Origin: Candidatus Zixiibacteriota bacterium
GTDB taxonomy: Bacteria > Zixibacteria > MSB-5A5 > JAABVY01 > JAHJOQ01
Direction: 5' to 3'
NCBI GenBank assembly: GCA_018820315.1
Contig: JAHJOQ010000060.1
Coordinates: 1 to 64,000 of the forward strand
Length of the DNA: 64,000 bases
In this document: positions 9,303 to 18,220 of the stretch, piece by piece
How the letters are laid out: every line of letters starts with the position of its first letter
How positions within the stretch are numbered: position 1 is the stretch's first letter
Notes under the pieces: generated by a model
Database searches by the model: none
Told to the model about the DNA's origin: nothing
The model's input: only the letters and a program-made list of their open reading frames with translations
Made by a program: the position numbers and the translations under genes

Positions 9303-10550
9303 TCATCTACTAGTCTCTAATTGCTCTATAAAGGCTTCGATATTGGTCTTAGCCTGCTCTTCGGAGAAACAGCGCAGGTCATTCAAATCGCCATTAATGG
9401 TTACCGTAGGAATGTTAAGTCTCTTCTCGAGCCTCTCGGGCATGCCATAGCGATTATTGGAGTTGTTTGGACACGTCTTGGCATCATGGAAGAGAATTCC
9501 ATCCAGCTTGAACCTCTTGACGATGTCTTCGATGTATTTCTCCTTGAAATTCTCGTCTCTTACAATGAATATCTCGGTATAGGCCCTGGCCATGCTCAGA
9601 ATCGGGTCAGCCGGGTCGAAGGCCTCGAAAATCCAGCTGTTGCAGTAGGTAGAAGCGATTACAGCTGTGTTAAACCCGATGAAAAACTCTGACATGTCTC
9701 TCAGCTTGCCCCAGATTGGCATCCCCTCCCAGTAGAGGCGGAATTTCTCGCCCTCAACCGCTCCCACACCATTCTTGGCTCTTTCCTCCAATTCCTTCAG
9801 AAGCAGCTCGTAGTATTCAACGGCGGTTTCAGAACCCCTCAGGACAACAGCAGGTCCCATATGTATCGTCGCGTCAAAGAAACTGAGAGGAGCCGGAGCC
9901 GACATGTTAGTTTCCAGGACTTTCTTCCATGATGCGCTGCATTTCTTGGACAAGGCCACAACCTCTCGGAATCTGTCGATATCGAACTTGTTGCCTGAAA
10001 TCTTCTCCAGAGGAGGGATTATATCCTTTATCTGTTGGACTATGCCCTCAAGGACTTCATCGGTGATCTTGCCGATATTCCGGAATGAGGAGATTCCCAT
10101 TATGGGAACCTGGAACTCCCTCGAATACCAGGAGAGCCAATCCTGGACATCGCGGCATTGATTGGTGTTGAATACCAGCACATCGGGTTTGGGCAAACCC
10201 TCGATTCCCTCATAAGCTCGCGTAAGCGGGGTTTCCTTTCTCAGATAAGCTCCAACATCGCTTGTAAGATATGAGCATATATCAGGGGAGTAACCAATAG
10301 CATTGGCGGCCGGTATGCAGTTGGTAGCCATCCGCGTGGCTCCCAGCATGGCTCCGTGATTCTCCGGATAATAGACACGAAATCCCAGACTCAATAACAA
10401 CTCGGCGGGTCCGACACTTGTACACCAGGCGACTTTTTGCGAGTCATCGCGGGCAGCAGCGTCCAATTCATAGAAGTAGTCGGCCATTATTTTTCTCATC
10501 TGGCCGGTAGCCTGAATCTTTTTTATGGTAGCTTTCTTTTCCTCACCCAT
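9303..10550 (-). CDS. HgdB/BcrC-family 2-hydroxyacyl-CoA dehydratase-type reductase subunit
   Basis: About 415 residues of the 2-hydroxyacyl-CoA dehydratase D-component family. Candidate cluster cysteines are in VAWCTSVGPAELL near the N-terminus, DICSYLTSD, QCRDVQDW, and in the C-terminal third TYCNSW and KTCPNNSNNRYG. The chosen ATG is preceded by GGAG about 7 nt upstream; a second ATG at 10568 and a longer frame overlapping the upstream gene are alternatives. There is one such subunit here plus one dedicated ATPase, unlike the paired BzdN/BzdO. It could be a second ring or enoyl reductase, an atypical dehydratase, or a double-cubane-cluster-type protein of the YjiM/YjiL kind. Its substrate cannot be read from the sequence. 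Confidence 0.75.
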   Translation of the reverse strand: MGEEKKATIKKIQATGQMRKIMADYFYELDAAARDDSQKVAWCTSVGPAELLLSLGFRVYYPENHGAMLGATRMATNCIPAANAIGYSPDICSYLTSDVGAYLRKETPLTRAYEGIEGLPKPDVLVFNTNQCRDVQDWLSWYSREFQVPIMGISSFRNIGKITDEVLEGIVQQIKDIIPPLEKISGNKFDIDRFREVVALSKKCSASWKKVLETNMSAPAPLSFFDATIHMGPAVVLRGSETAVEYYELLLKELEERAKNGVGAVEGEKFRLYWEGMPIWGKLRDMSEFFIGFNTAVIASTYCNSWIFEAFDPADPILSMARAYTEIFIVRDENFKEKYIEDIVKRFKLDGILFHDAKTCPNNSNNRYGMPERLEKRLNIPTVTINGDLNDLRCFSEEQAKTNIEAFIEQLETSR

Positions 10551-10570
10551 CGCTAACTCCGATGACATCT

Positions 10571-12658
10571 CTAAACGTTCATGATCTTCGCGCATTCCGT
10601 ACCGATGACACCCTTCTGGCAAACGCGGGAACTCATGAACCCGGCAGAGTGCTTTGCCTGCACGTCAAGCGCCTCAGCAAGTGAAGAGTTACATGACTCC
10701 CGGATGCAGTCCATAATAGCCTTTCGGGCTGCGTCTATCGCAGGGTTGTTGGCATTCGGCAGGCTAGTTTCTGTCGGCATCCCACTCAATGCTTCCTTCG
10801 CTACTTTCCTCCGCTGGATTGGACCCTGGTCTCCCTCCATTGCTATCTTCCAGGCGGTTTGCAGTGAATCTTCCATAGATCCCACGAAGTCCACCAGCCA
10901 GCCGACGGCGTCTCCGGCATTAACCGGTCTTCCGGTCAGCAACAGATTCAGGAGTTTGGGCCAGTCCTCGGAGCGAGTTTTCCTGAACGGCCAGTGACAT
11001 CCTTCCATTCCGGGGACAACGGGCAGTGTTACTTCCGGCATGCCTAAGGTGCTGCCTTCCGTTGCGACAAGATAATGGCAATGCAAAAGCAACTCCAGGA
11101 ATCCTCCCAGGCAGCGCTTACCGTTTATGAAACCGACCGAAACCTTGAATTTGTTTTCGAATCGTCTTGCCGTTCGCGACCATGTGCTCGAAATCTGCAA
11201 GCCTTTCTCCGCCTTGCTGAGAGCAGGGAAGAACTCGCTCGTATCGGCGCCGACCATCTGCGATGCAAGATGAAAATCGCCGGTAACAATCACGCGGTCA
11301 ATTCCGTCGTTCAGCAGCCAATCGATAGCTCGGTTCACTTCAGCGTCAACATCGCTGTTGTAGCTTTCCCGGCCAATCGTAATAACGCCCACATTTCCAT
11401 CGTGTTCAGCATTGACATAAAGCTGTTGCCATTCCTGTCCTTCGATCTGGCTGAACGCATCAGGATACCAGCAGCATCCAGCTGCCTCGGGATGCAACGT
11501 GTGATAAGATTCAACCTTCTTGATTGCGGAGTCCGCTCCCAGTCCTCGGATGTATGCCAGAATCCCCGGGCGGAATTGGGCACACAACTCACCGATAGCG
11601 TTAATGTGGGACAGGTGCGACCTTCTCTCGTGCAGCATCAGGCTGGTCATCTGGATCACAGGACCGAGTATCCAACTCTGGAAATCAGCTTCCTCATCGT
11701 CGCCCAGCGACCAATCAACCAATGGCCTGAAATGGTTCAAAGGATACCAGTTCTGCCCGCTTTCTCTGTGTTCATCCAACTCGGGAGTCGGAGTGAACAG
11801 TGCCCCGTATTCTTCGCTCAGATGATGCAGGCACGACCATGTCAGGAAGTTGGCTCCCTGTGCGCCGATAGCATCATGCGCACGGAATGGATTGGGTCCG
11901 ATCTGCTTTCGGACGAACTTGTCAATCTTCCAGAAAGGCATGTTGGAAGCCCGATGATACCTCAATCCCGCAAGGGTCAAACCGCAAAAGAGAACATCCA
12001 GAACAAAAGACCAGTGATCGCTGACAGGTGTTGGTATCATACCCAGCGCCCAAAAAAGCTGAGTAGCTGGAGAAGCACTTGGTTCCACAATCTCCCACAC
12101 TTTGTTGATTTGGTGAGGAAAAGCCGGATGGGCAATGCCTACGCCCAACTCAGAGCTTGGGAATCCTGACGTTACCGAACGAATCTCTATGGCGGGGAAA
12201 GTCTCTCTGAAAATCCCGTAATGGGCTTTCTTGATATCGAGTATTTCAGGTATCGCTTCCAAAAGAAAGCAGGGGCGAAATCCTTTTAGCTCAGATGGGA
12301 GCTGCCGACCGTCATAGTTCATCCTGATAACATTCGCCATGATCTTGTCAGCCTTTTCCTGCCCAAATGAGGCTCTCAATCCCTGGTATTGATCGCCAAT
12401 GCCATCTGATGCGCCGGGAAAATCCAGACCGATCATCGTGACGCCGTACGGCAGCAATCTGGAACCGAGTTGCATGGTCTTTCCAGCTCCGACTATTCCG
12501 TTTGCGCCGGAGATAACCATCGCTCCGCGATTACCGGATTCACCAAAAATCTGATCTACAAGGTTTCCGGCCGTCGCAGGCATCTGCCCACGCCGGAAAA
12601 TATCGAGGACGGTACCCAGCCCCAATGTCTCGAGAGTTGGCTGCCTTAGTGATTTCAT
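10571..12658 (-). CDS. Fused 3-hydroxyacyl-CoA dehydrogenase / enoyl-CoA hydratase
   Basis: A 695-residue fusion. The N-terminal part has an NAD-binding glycine loop GANGIVGAGKTMQLG (residues 51-65) and resembles 3-hydroxyacyl-CoA dehydrogenase. The C-terminal part from about residue 430 is a crotonase domain containing GKRCLGGFLELLLHCHYL and LGMPEVTLPVVPG. The order is dehydrogenase first, crotonase second, the reverse of FadB/FadJ. With the thiolase immediately upstream (4 bp ATGA overlap) it would carry out beta-oxidation steps on 3-hydroxypimelyl-CoA and related intermediates, leading to glutaryl-CoA and acetyl-CoA. SD GGAGGGAG lies upstream of the ATG. The family assignment is good; the exact chain-length specificity is inferred from context. 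Confidence 0.78.
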   Translation of the reverse strand: MKSLRQPTLETLGLGTVLDIFRRGQMPATAGNLVDQIFGESGNRGAMVISGANGIVGAGKTMQLGSRLLPYGVTMIGLDFPGASDGIGDQYQGLRASFGQEKADKIMANVIRMNYDGRQLPSELKGFRPCFLLEAIPEILDIKKAHYGIFRETFPAIEIRSVTSGFPSSELGVGIAHPAFPHQINKVWEIVEPSASPATQLFWALGMIPTPVSDHWSFVLDVLFCGLTLAGLRYHRASNMPFWKIDKFVRKQIGPNPFRAHDAIGAQGANFLTWSCLHHLSEEYGALFTPTPELDEHRESGQNWYPLNHFRPLVDWSLGDDEEADFQSWILGPVIQMTSLMLHERRSHLSHINAIGELCAQFRPGILAYIRGLGADSAIKKVESYHTLHPEAAGCCWYPDAFSQIEGQEWQQLYVNAEHDGNVGVITIGRESYNSDVDAEVNRAIDWLLNDGIDRVIVTGDFHLASQMVGADTSEFFPALSKAEKGLQISSTWSRTARRFENKFKVSVGFINGKRCLGGFLELLLHCHYLVATEGSTLGMPEVTLPVVPGMEGCHWPFRKTRSEDWPKLLNLLLTGRPVNAGDAVGWLVDFVGSMEDSLQTAWKIAMEGDQGPIQRRKVAKEALSGMPTETSLPNANNPAIDAARKAIMDCIRESCNSSLAEALDVQAKHSAGFMSSRVCQKGVIGTECAKIMNV

Positions 12659-13869
12659 CTCTGGCTCCCTCCGTCATTCACCTTGAAGATAGCTGCAATA
12701 GCAATGTCACCGGCAGCACAGCCCAAAATCAGCACGTAGCCACCGCCCAGTGAAACCGCCTCTTCCAGAGCTTCGATTACTACTCTTGTCAGCGTCGGTC
12801 CTTGAGGATGTCCCCAGACCAGCGGGCAACCGGTTGTATTCATCTTCTTCCAGTCATATTCCAGCAGCTTAGCGAAAATGACATCATTGACCGCGAACGG
12901 ATTGTGGTTCTTGACCACTACCATATCATCCATCGTCAGAACTGTCTTGCTTAGCAGCTTCTTCACGGCAAGGGCCGGAGCCTCTGGCATGAGACTAGGA
13001 AGGGTCCTTATCTCGGCCTTGGCCACGAGTTGAATGTCTATCTCGGGTCGGGGACTGAGTTCACGTGCCTTCTCCTGATTGGTTACGAGCAGGGTGGCCA
13101 TCCCGTCTGAGGCATGAGTCTGAGTACCGGCTGTCACACAGGTATCGAGCTCGTGCATCGCTCTCAACCCGTCAAGCGACAATTGACGAACACCTGCGTC
13201 CGAGTCGATCCGTCCTAAGTGACGACCTTGAATATTCAGCACATCAAGAGGAATAAGGACTCTGTCAAGAAACCCGGAGTCTTTCGCCTTGAAATACTGT
13301 TCATAGCGGTAGAAAGCTAACTCGTCAACTTCTCTGCGATCACTCCTGTGCTTTCGCGCTGCCATGCCGGCACACGCAATCATTGCCCTGCCTGTGGCAG
13401 GATCGAAACCGAAATTATCCCAGACGTCGCTGAGTGCCATCGTTCTTTCATATGCCCGCCGCTCAGGAAAAACACCAACAGGTGAGTCACTCGTCCGATC
13501 GAATGTAAGAACGCCCACAACGTCGTTCGCACCGGTCTGTATCTCAGCGGCTGCGGAGATAACGGCCTGAAGTCCAGTTGCGCACGCCTGTTCCATGTGA
13601 TATCCGGGAATCCTGCGACCGAGACAACTCGCCACCAACGGGGCGGTCCAGAATTTCCAGTGCCACGGAATGGTCGATCCGATGATTAAATACTCAAGCA
13701 CACTGGTTGGGACCTTCCGTATGCCCATAATCCTGTTCATCGCCTCACCGGCAAACTGTCCAATATTAACCTCCGCCAAAGCGGTCGTTTGCCAGGCAGG
13801 GAAGAAGCTACTGCCCCAAGTGCCGTACGGAACCCTGGCTCTGGCAAACATCGGAGCAACCTCAATCAT
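12655..13869 (-). CDS. Thiolase (acetyl-CoA C-acyltransferase family)
   Basis: A 404-residue thiolase-superfamily enzyme. The nucleophilic cysteine is C96 in MEQACATGLQA, the catalytic histidine is H322 in KNHNPFAVND (usually HEAFA), and GHPQGPT at 353-359 corresponds to the GHPxGxxG block. The last motif is GCAAGD with C384, where most thiolases have CxGGGxG, so this is a divergent thiolase or SCP-x-like member. It would cleave 3-oxopimelyl-CoA with CoA to glutaryl-CoA and acetyl-CoA. It is translationally coupled to the dehydrogenase/hydratase fusion by an ATGA overlap and has a strong SD AGAGGAG. A gap of 176 bp separates it from moaC upstream. Confidence 0.82.
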   Translation of the reverse strand: MIEVAPMFARARVPYGTWGSSFFPAWQTTALAEVNIGQFAGEAMNRIMGIRKVPTSVLEYLIIGSTIPWHWKFWTAPLVASCLGRRIPGYHMEQACATGLQAVISAAAEIQTGANDVVGVLTFDRTSDSPVGVFPERRAYERTMALSDVWDNFGFDPATGRAMIACAGMAARKHRSDRREVDELAFYRYEQYFKAKDSGFLDRVLIPLDVLNIQGRHLGRIDSDAGVRQLSLDGLRAMHELDTCVTAGTQTHASDGMATLLVTNQEKARELSPRPEIDIQLVAKAEIRTLPSLMPEAPALAVKKLLSKTVLTMDDMVVVKNHNPFAVNDVIFAKLLEYDWKKMNTTGCPLVWGHPQGPTLTRVVIEALEEAVSLGGGYVLILGCAAGDIAIAAIFKVNDGGSQR

Positions 13870-14045
13870 CGCTGTCTCCTCTGGTTCTTGTCATTGTCCA
13901 TGCTGAATGTTCAAGCCCGTTAAGATCACTATCGAGGATTTCCCGATATCTTCTGGTTAACCCGGGCCGATATCAACACGTTATACTAATTGAGATTGCC
14001 TGCGATGGCAAGTACTTTCGGTGGTGGGTCCGGGAGACCGGTTCT

Positions 14046-14558
14046 TCAACTGGCATCCTCCCTGCTCCAGTTGCCGCTTTGCCCGCCGCTCTTCTCCACC
14101 AGCTGGATCGATTCAATAGTCATGTCTCTATCGATAGCCTTTCCCATATCATAGATAGTCAATGCGGCAGTCGATACCGCAACGAGAGCCTCCATCTCAA
14201 CACCGGTCTTGTAATGGGTACGGGCTTCCGCCCTAATTTTCACCATCGGAGGATATTCCACAAGCTTCAGATCAACCGCAATGAACGTCAGAGGCAGCGT
14301 ATGGCACAGCGGAATAATGTCCGATGTCCTCTTAGCAGCCTGGATGCCGGCTATACGGGCCGCCGACAGGGCGTCTCCCTTATCGAGAGTATTCTCCTGC
14401 AGTTCCTGGAGAAGCTCTTTCGATATCCGTACTTCTGCCGACGCGACGGCGCATCTCTCAGAATTCGGTTTGCCGCTGACATCCACCATACGAACCTCTC
14501 CCTTTTCACCAATATGGCTGAGTTTCTTCCTTTTCATCCTTATCCGCCGATTTTCCAC
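14046..14558 (-). CDS. moaC: Cyclic pyranopterin monophosphate synthase MoaC
   Basis: A 170-residue MoaC, the usual length. It converts 3',8-cyclo-7,8-dihydro-GTP (made by MoaA) to cyclic pyranopterin monophosphate, the first tricyclic molybdopterin precursor. Family blocks seen are KLSHIGEKGEVRMVDVSGK near the N-terminus, IPLCHTLPLT in the middle and TGVEMEALVAVSTAALTIYDM toward the end, which includes the Lys/Asp region of the active site. The start may be GTG at 14558 or an ATG at 14537. It is the second of two molybdopterin genes (with moaB) inside the benzoyl-CoA operon, while moaA sits in a separate operon at 40574-41518. Co-expression with a pathway needing molybdoenzymes is implied. 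Confidence 0.92.
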   Translation of the reverse strand: MENRRIRMKRKKLSHIGEKGEVRMVDVSGKPNSERCAVASAEVRISKELLQELQENTLDKGDALSAARIAGIQAAKRTSDIIPLCHTLPLTFIAVDLKLVEYPPMVKIRAEARTHYKTGVEMEALVAVSTAALTIYDMGKAIDRDMTIESIQLVEKSGGQSGNWSREDAS

Positions 14559-14574
14559 GTATACCGAGTCGATA

Positions 14575-15075
14575 TCATGGGTCCGGCGATCCTCCAGTTA
14601 TCAGCTCCAGCGCATGTTCCAGAGCCGGTTCGATGACTTTTAGGTTCTCCATCGCGCCCTTCGGGCTCCCGGGGAGATTGATGATAAGACTGTTGCCGAC
14701 ACAGCCGACCACGGCTCTTGATAGGATTGCGTGAGGTGTTATTTCTAAGGATGCCCTTCGCATCGCCTCCTCCATCCCCGGGATACGCCGCTCAATAACT
14801 TCGAGAGTCGCCTCTGGTGTGACATCTCTGGGGCCAAGACCAGTACCTCCCGATACCAGTATCACGTTGATCATATCCTCGCTGACCCACTTCTGTAAGA
14901 CTGATACAATAGATTGTCTGTCATCCGGAACGATATCCAGGAAGACCACATCATACCCCAGACTCTGAAGATACTTCCTCAATCCAGGTCCGGTCTTATC
15001 AGAACGCACTCCTTCGAATGACCGGTCACTCGCAACCATAACTGCTGCGCTAAAACGGACACTTCTTGTTTGCAT
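14575..15075 (-). CDS. moaB: Molybdopterin adenylyltransferase (MogA/MoaB family)
   Basis: A 166-residue MoaB/MogA protein. It adenylates molybdopterin before metal insertion by MoeA. Recognisable are the N-terminal VMVASDRSFEGVRSDKTGP, the SGGTGLGPRDVTPEAT block at about residues 78-93 with the conserved Asp, and NLPGSPKGAMENL near the end. The ATG is preceded by CGAGG. It is 16 bp upstream of moaC in the same operon. MoaB and MogA cannot be separated firmly from sequence alone; the length matches either. Confidence 0.9.
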   Translation of the reverse strand: MQTRSVRFSAAVMVASDRSFEGVRSDKTGPGLRKYLQSLGYDVVFLDIVPDDRQSIVSVLQKWVSEDMINVILVSGGTGLGPRDVTPEATLEVIERRIPGMEEAMRRASLEITPHAILSRAVVGCVGNSLIINLPGSPKGAMENLKVIEPALEHALELITGGSPDP

Positions 15076-15209
15076 TGTTCAAGAAACCTCGACGCCTCGA
15101 TTAGGGCCTGCCCGGCAGATCCTGGGTGCCTCTGTCCTGTTCAAAGTAATATTTCGATAGGCCTTAGCCACTGACATATCGTGTCGAATCATTAATCACC
15201 ATCAGTCAT

Positions 15210-15437
15210 CTATTTGTGATGCGACTCTTTTCTTGTGAAAATCATTACCGTATCATCATTCTCGTCTTCAAAACAGACAGAGCAGTCATTCTGATCGAGC
15301 TCCTTGACTGGAATTGTCTTGACCTCATATCCCAGCGTACGGTAGTTCTCGATCGCTTCCTGCAGACGGGAGCCAGACGCTGTGAATCGCTGGACCCATC
15401 CTTCTGATTTCAGTCTGTCGACAGATTCTGGTCTCAT
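15210..15437 (-). CDS. Small conserved-looking protein of the benzoyl-CoA operon, unknown function
   Basis: A 75-residue acidic protein with no hydrophobic segment. It contains one CxxC pair (DCSVCFEDENDD, about residues 51-62) and a preceding helix-strand arrangement EAIENYRTLGYEVKTIPV that suggests a small alpha/beta fold. I do not recognise the family. It lies between the BzdV-like electron-transfer gene and moaB on the same strand, with gaps of 161 and 134 bp. Bzd clusters of Azoarcus carry small unknown genes (bzdS, T, U) at a comparable position, but I cannot show homology. The strand, context and codon pattern support a real gene rather than a chance frame. Confidence 0.55.
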   Translation of the reverse strand: MRPESVDRLKSEGWVQRFTASGSRLQEAIENYRTLGYEVKTIPVKELDQNDCSVCFEDENDDTVMIFTRKESHHK

Positions 15438-15598
15438 TACAGCGATCGTTACTCCATACTATCCAGCATCAAGGTGACGCTGCTGTTGACGGCAGATCTT
15501 TGGATCTCACGACTCCTGTCCACGTCTGCATCTTCTTGTTGCCAGGCTCCCAGCACAAAGTATGCACCTGTTATACGTCATCAACTGCGACAAGGTGA

Positions 15599-18148
15599 TT
15601 AGAATAAATCGTCCAAATCGTCATCGCTCCCGCCGCCACCGGGCAACTCTCCGTGCTCCTGAAGATACTGCTGGATTAGTTCGCTTTCCCGTTTCGTATA
15701 CATGGGATCCTCTTCCCACAAGAACCATTTGGCGTTTCCGGGATTTTCGAGCCAACTCCTAAGGTCCTGCCGCATATTCGGCGTTCCCGTAATGCGAATT
15801 ATCCTCTTCTCATCATTGAGCAACTGAAAAACACCTTCTACATCCGGCACAGAATCCATAGCCTCTTCATTCAATGGTAACCATCGCTCAGGAGGCAGGA
15901 CAACCGGCGTAATCTGTCGTCTAAGATGACATTGCAGGCAGCGCTGGGCCTCTAACATCGCCTCCTGTTCCGAAAGGGTCTGTTGAATAAGGCCAAAACC
16001 GGATTTCCGTTCCTCAGGGTCTGCAGACCTGCATTGTTGCCTGTGTTGCAGGAACTGATCCCGGGAAACATCTGCTGTCGGGATATCGATCTCGGCCGAA
16101 GTTTGGTCCGAATCAGCAAGGCCGTTGCCTCCGATGTATCTGTCGATTATATCTGCGACACGCCGTCCATCTGCTATTGCTTCGACAACGGATGAAGGAC
16201 CTCGGATCATATCGCCAGCAGCAAAGACACCTTCCAAACCGAAGGAAAAGTCCTTATCCACGTTCAAAGCGGCTCCGGGTCCCCTCGACAGGTTCTTAAC
16301 ATGGTTCAGCGGCTCAAGATCGACTTGCTGGCCAATAGTCACGATGACCGATTGAGCCGAGATATGTTTGATTTCGCTTTCATCATATTGTGGGTCAAAG
16401 TCACCCTGTTCATCGAATACCCTGGTGCAGCGTTTGAGTTCAATGCCCGATATCCGGCCACGGCTTGATGTGAATTTTCTCGGGCCCCACGAAGGATGAA
16501 TCTCCACACCCTCCTCTTCTGCCTGAGCAATCTCCCAACTATAAGCAGGCATCTCATCCCGTGACTCTAAGCAGACCAGGTGAACGAAGCGGGCGCCAAG
16601 GCGTATAGCGGTCATCGCGGCGTCAACAGCCACATTCCCGCCGCCGATAACCACTACCTGATCGCCCAGCAGTAATTCCTGAGATAGCTTGGCCGATTTC
16701 AGGAATTCGAGACCCAGGTATACTCCATCGAGGTCTGAGTTTTCAATCGGTAAGGCCTTGCTTACGGAAGCTCCGATGGTGACAAGAAGAGCATCAAAAC
16801 CCTGAGATTTGAGTTCGCTTATACGGTTTTCACTGTCGAACCGGTGATCCATGTGAAGGCTTATCCCCAGAGTGTCCAGGACTCCCAGTTCGCCATCCAA
16901 GATCTCGGGGGGGAGCCTGTAGTCGGGGATACCATAGCGCAGCATACCTCCCGGTCTGTGTTCTTGATCAAACAGGCTGACTTGATTGCCCAGACTGCCA
17001 AGATAATATGCGGCAGTGAGGCCAGTAGGGCCGGAACCGATAATGGCAACTTTCTTGCCCGTATCCGACTTTCTATTGATTGGGCGTGAGTCTGCGTTGA
17101 CAACAGCATCAGCCACGTAACGTTTCAAGTCGCATATGGCAACCGGTTGATCTATCTCACTCCGGCGACAAACGTCCTCGCATGGATGGAAACAAACATA
17201 CCCCAAGATGCCTGGAAACGGCACGCGGGAGCGTATGATATCCAGGGCCACACGATTGCGTCCAGCAGCGATTGATCGCACGTAGCCGGGAATATCTATA
17301 CCGGCCGGGCAATTCGCCACGCAGGGGAGTGGAGAATCTCGCCGGACCGCGGGGACACCTTCCTTGTCGAGTAACGCTCCAGTAGGGCAGACTTCCACAC
17401 AGGCGCCGCAAAACCGACACTGTGCTTCTTTAAGTCCGGCGCCGGTAAGTGTTCCAACCCATGCCCGATTATTCTTCCAGATCGCCCCCAGGACATCGAG
17501 ACCTTGGACTTTCCGACAGACTCTAATGCAACGCAGACAACCTATGCACAAGTTGTAATCCCTGGTGAAGAGCGGATCGTTTTCAGTCGACGTGAGCTGT
17601 TGGGGAATGTACCTGTGTGTATCGTTAGGAATACCTATATACTCGCTGACCTTTCCCAATTCGCAGCGACCTAATAGAACGCAGCACCGTTCCTCCACCG
17701 GAACGTTCGCCGAACAGTCGGTTCGGCTGCACCCCTCCCTTTGATCGCAGGTCAGACACGCGTGGGGGTGATCAGCAAGCAGTTTGCTCAACGCCTCTTT
17801 GCGACGCCGTATCACTTCTTTAGTGTCCGTCTGTACGATCAACTCGTCGTCTACTAAGGTTATGCAAGAGTTCACCAGCTCGGGCTGCCCCTCTATCTCA
17901 ACCAGGCACAGATTACAGTGGGCCTCCTTTCCAATGTTTGCACCCCGGTTCTCTCCGACGATTCTGGTCTCTGCCTGATAAACGACATCGGCCCGGGTCA
18001 CTTCGCTGACCGGCGACAGGTCGGGATGATGACAGATCCGGGGGATATAGATGCCTGCCGCGTCGGCTGCCTCGATGATGGTTCTCCCCGCGGAGCACTC
18101 GATCGACTGTCCATCGATTGTTAGTTTTACTGTGGCCATGGCACTCAT
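15599..18148 (-). CDS. Multidomain NAD(P)H/ferredoxin oxidoreductase (BzdV-like: NuoG-type Fe-S + GltD-type flavin)
   Basis: About 849 residues from the ATG at 18148 (an upstream in-frame ATG gives 867). Domains in order: an N-terminal plant-type [2Fe-2S] region with NuoG-like cysteines (RICHHPDL, HCNLCLVEI, HACLTCDQREGC); two [4Fe-4S] motifs (CIGCLRCIRVC and CRFCGACVEVC, about residues 200-255); a GltD-like cysteine region (CVANCPAGIDIPGY); an FAD loop IGSGPTGLTAAYYLG near 371; an NAD(P)H loop VIGGGNVAVDAAM near 495; and a C-terminal tail of about 85 residues resembling a GIY-YIG-type fold, ending in an acidic run. BzdV of Azoarcus is a GltD-like oxidoreductase proposed to pass electrons to the reductase ferredoxin. 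The ferredoxin and reductase genes directly upstream support the same role. Confidence 0.8.
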   Translation of the reverse strand: MSAMATVKLTIDGQSIECSAGRTIIEAADAAGIYIPRICHHPDLSPVSEVTRADVVYQAETRIVGENRGANIGKEAHCNLCLVEIEGQPELVNSCITLVDDELIVQTDTKEVIRRRKEALSKLLADHPHACLTCDQREGCSRTDCSANVPVEERCCVLLGRCELGKVSEYIGIPNDTHRYIPQQLTSTENDPLFTRDYNLCIGCLRCIRVCRKVQGLDVLGAIWKNNRAWVGTLTGAGLKEAQCRFCGACVEVCPTGALLDKEGVPAVRRDSPLPCVANCPAGIDIPGYVRSIAAGRNRVALDIIRSRVPFPGILGYVCFHPCEDVCRRSEIDQPVAICDLKRYVADAVVNADSRPINRKSDTGKKVAIIGSGPTGLTAAYYLGSLGNQVSLFDQEHRPGGMLRYGIPDYRLPPEILDGELGVLDTLGISLHMDHRFDSENRISELKSQGFDALLVTIGASVSKALPIENSDLDGVYLGLEFLKSAKLSQELLLGDQVVVIGGGNVAVDAAMTAIRLGARFVHLVCLESRDEMPAYSWEIAQAEEEGVEIHPSWGPRKFTSSRGRISGIELKRCTRVFDEQGDFDPQYDESEIKHISAQSVIVTIGQQVDLEPLNHVKNLSRGPGAALNVDKDFSFGLEGVFAAGDMIRGPSSVVEAIADGRRVADIIDRYIGGNGLADSDQTSAEIDIPTADVSRDQFLQHRQQCRSADPEERKSGFGLIQQTLSEQEAMLEAQRCLQCHLRRQITPVVLPPERWLPLNEEAMDSVPDVEGVFQLLNDEKRIIRITGTPNMRQDLRSWLENPGNAKWFLWEEDPMYTKRESELIQQYLQEHGELPGGGGSDDDLDDLF

Positions 18149-18220
18149 GATATGAATCCTATTTGCCCCCTCTTGCTTCCACATCGCGGGCCAGGTCGTC
18201 ATCGGACGCCATATGTCCAG

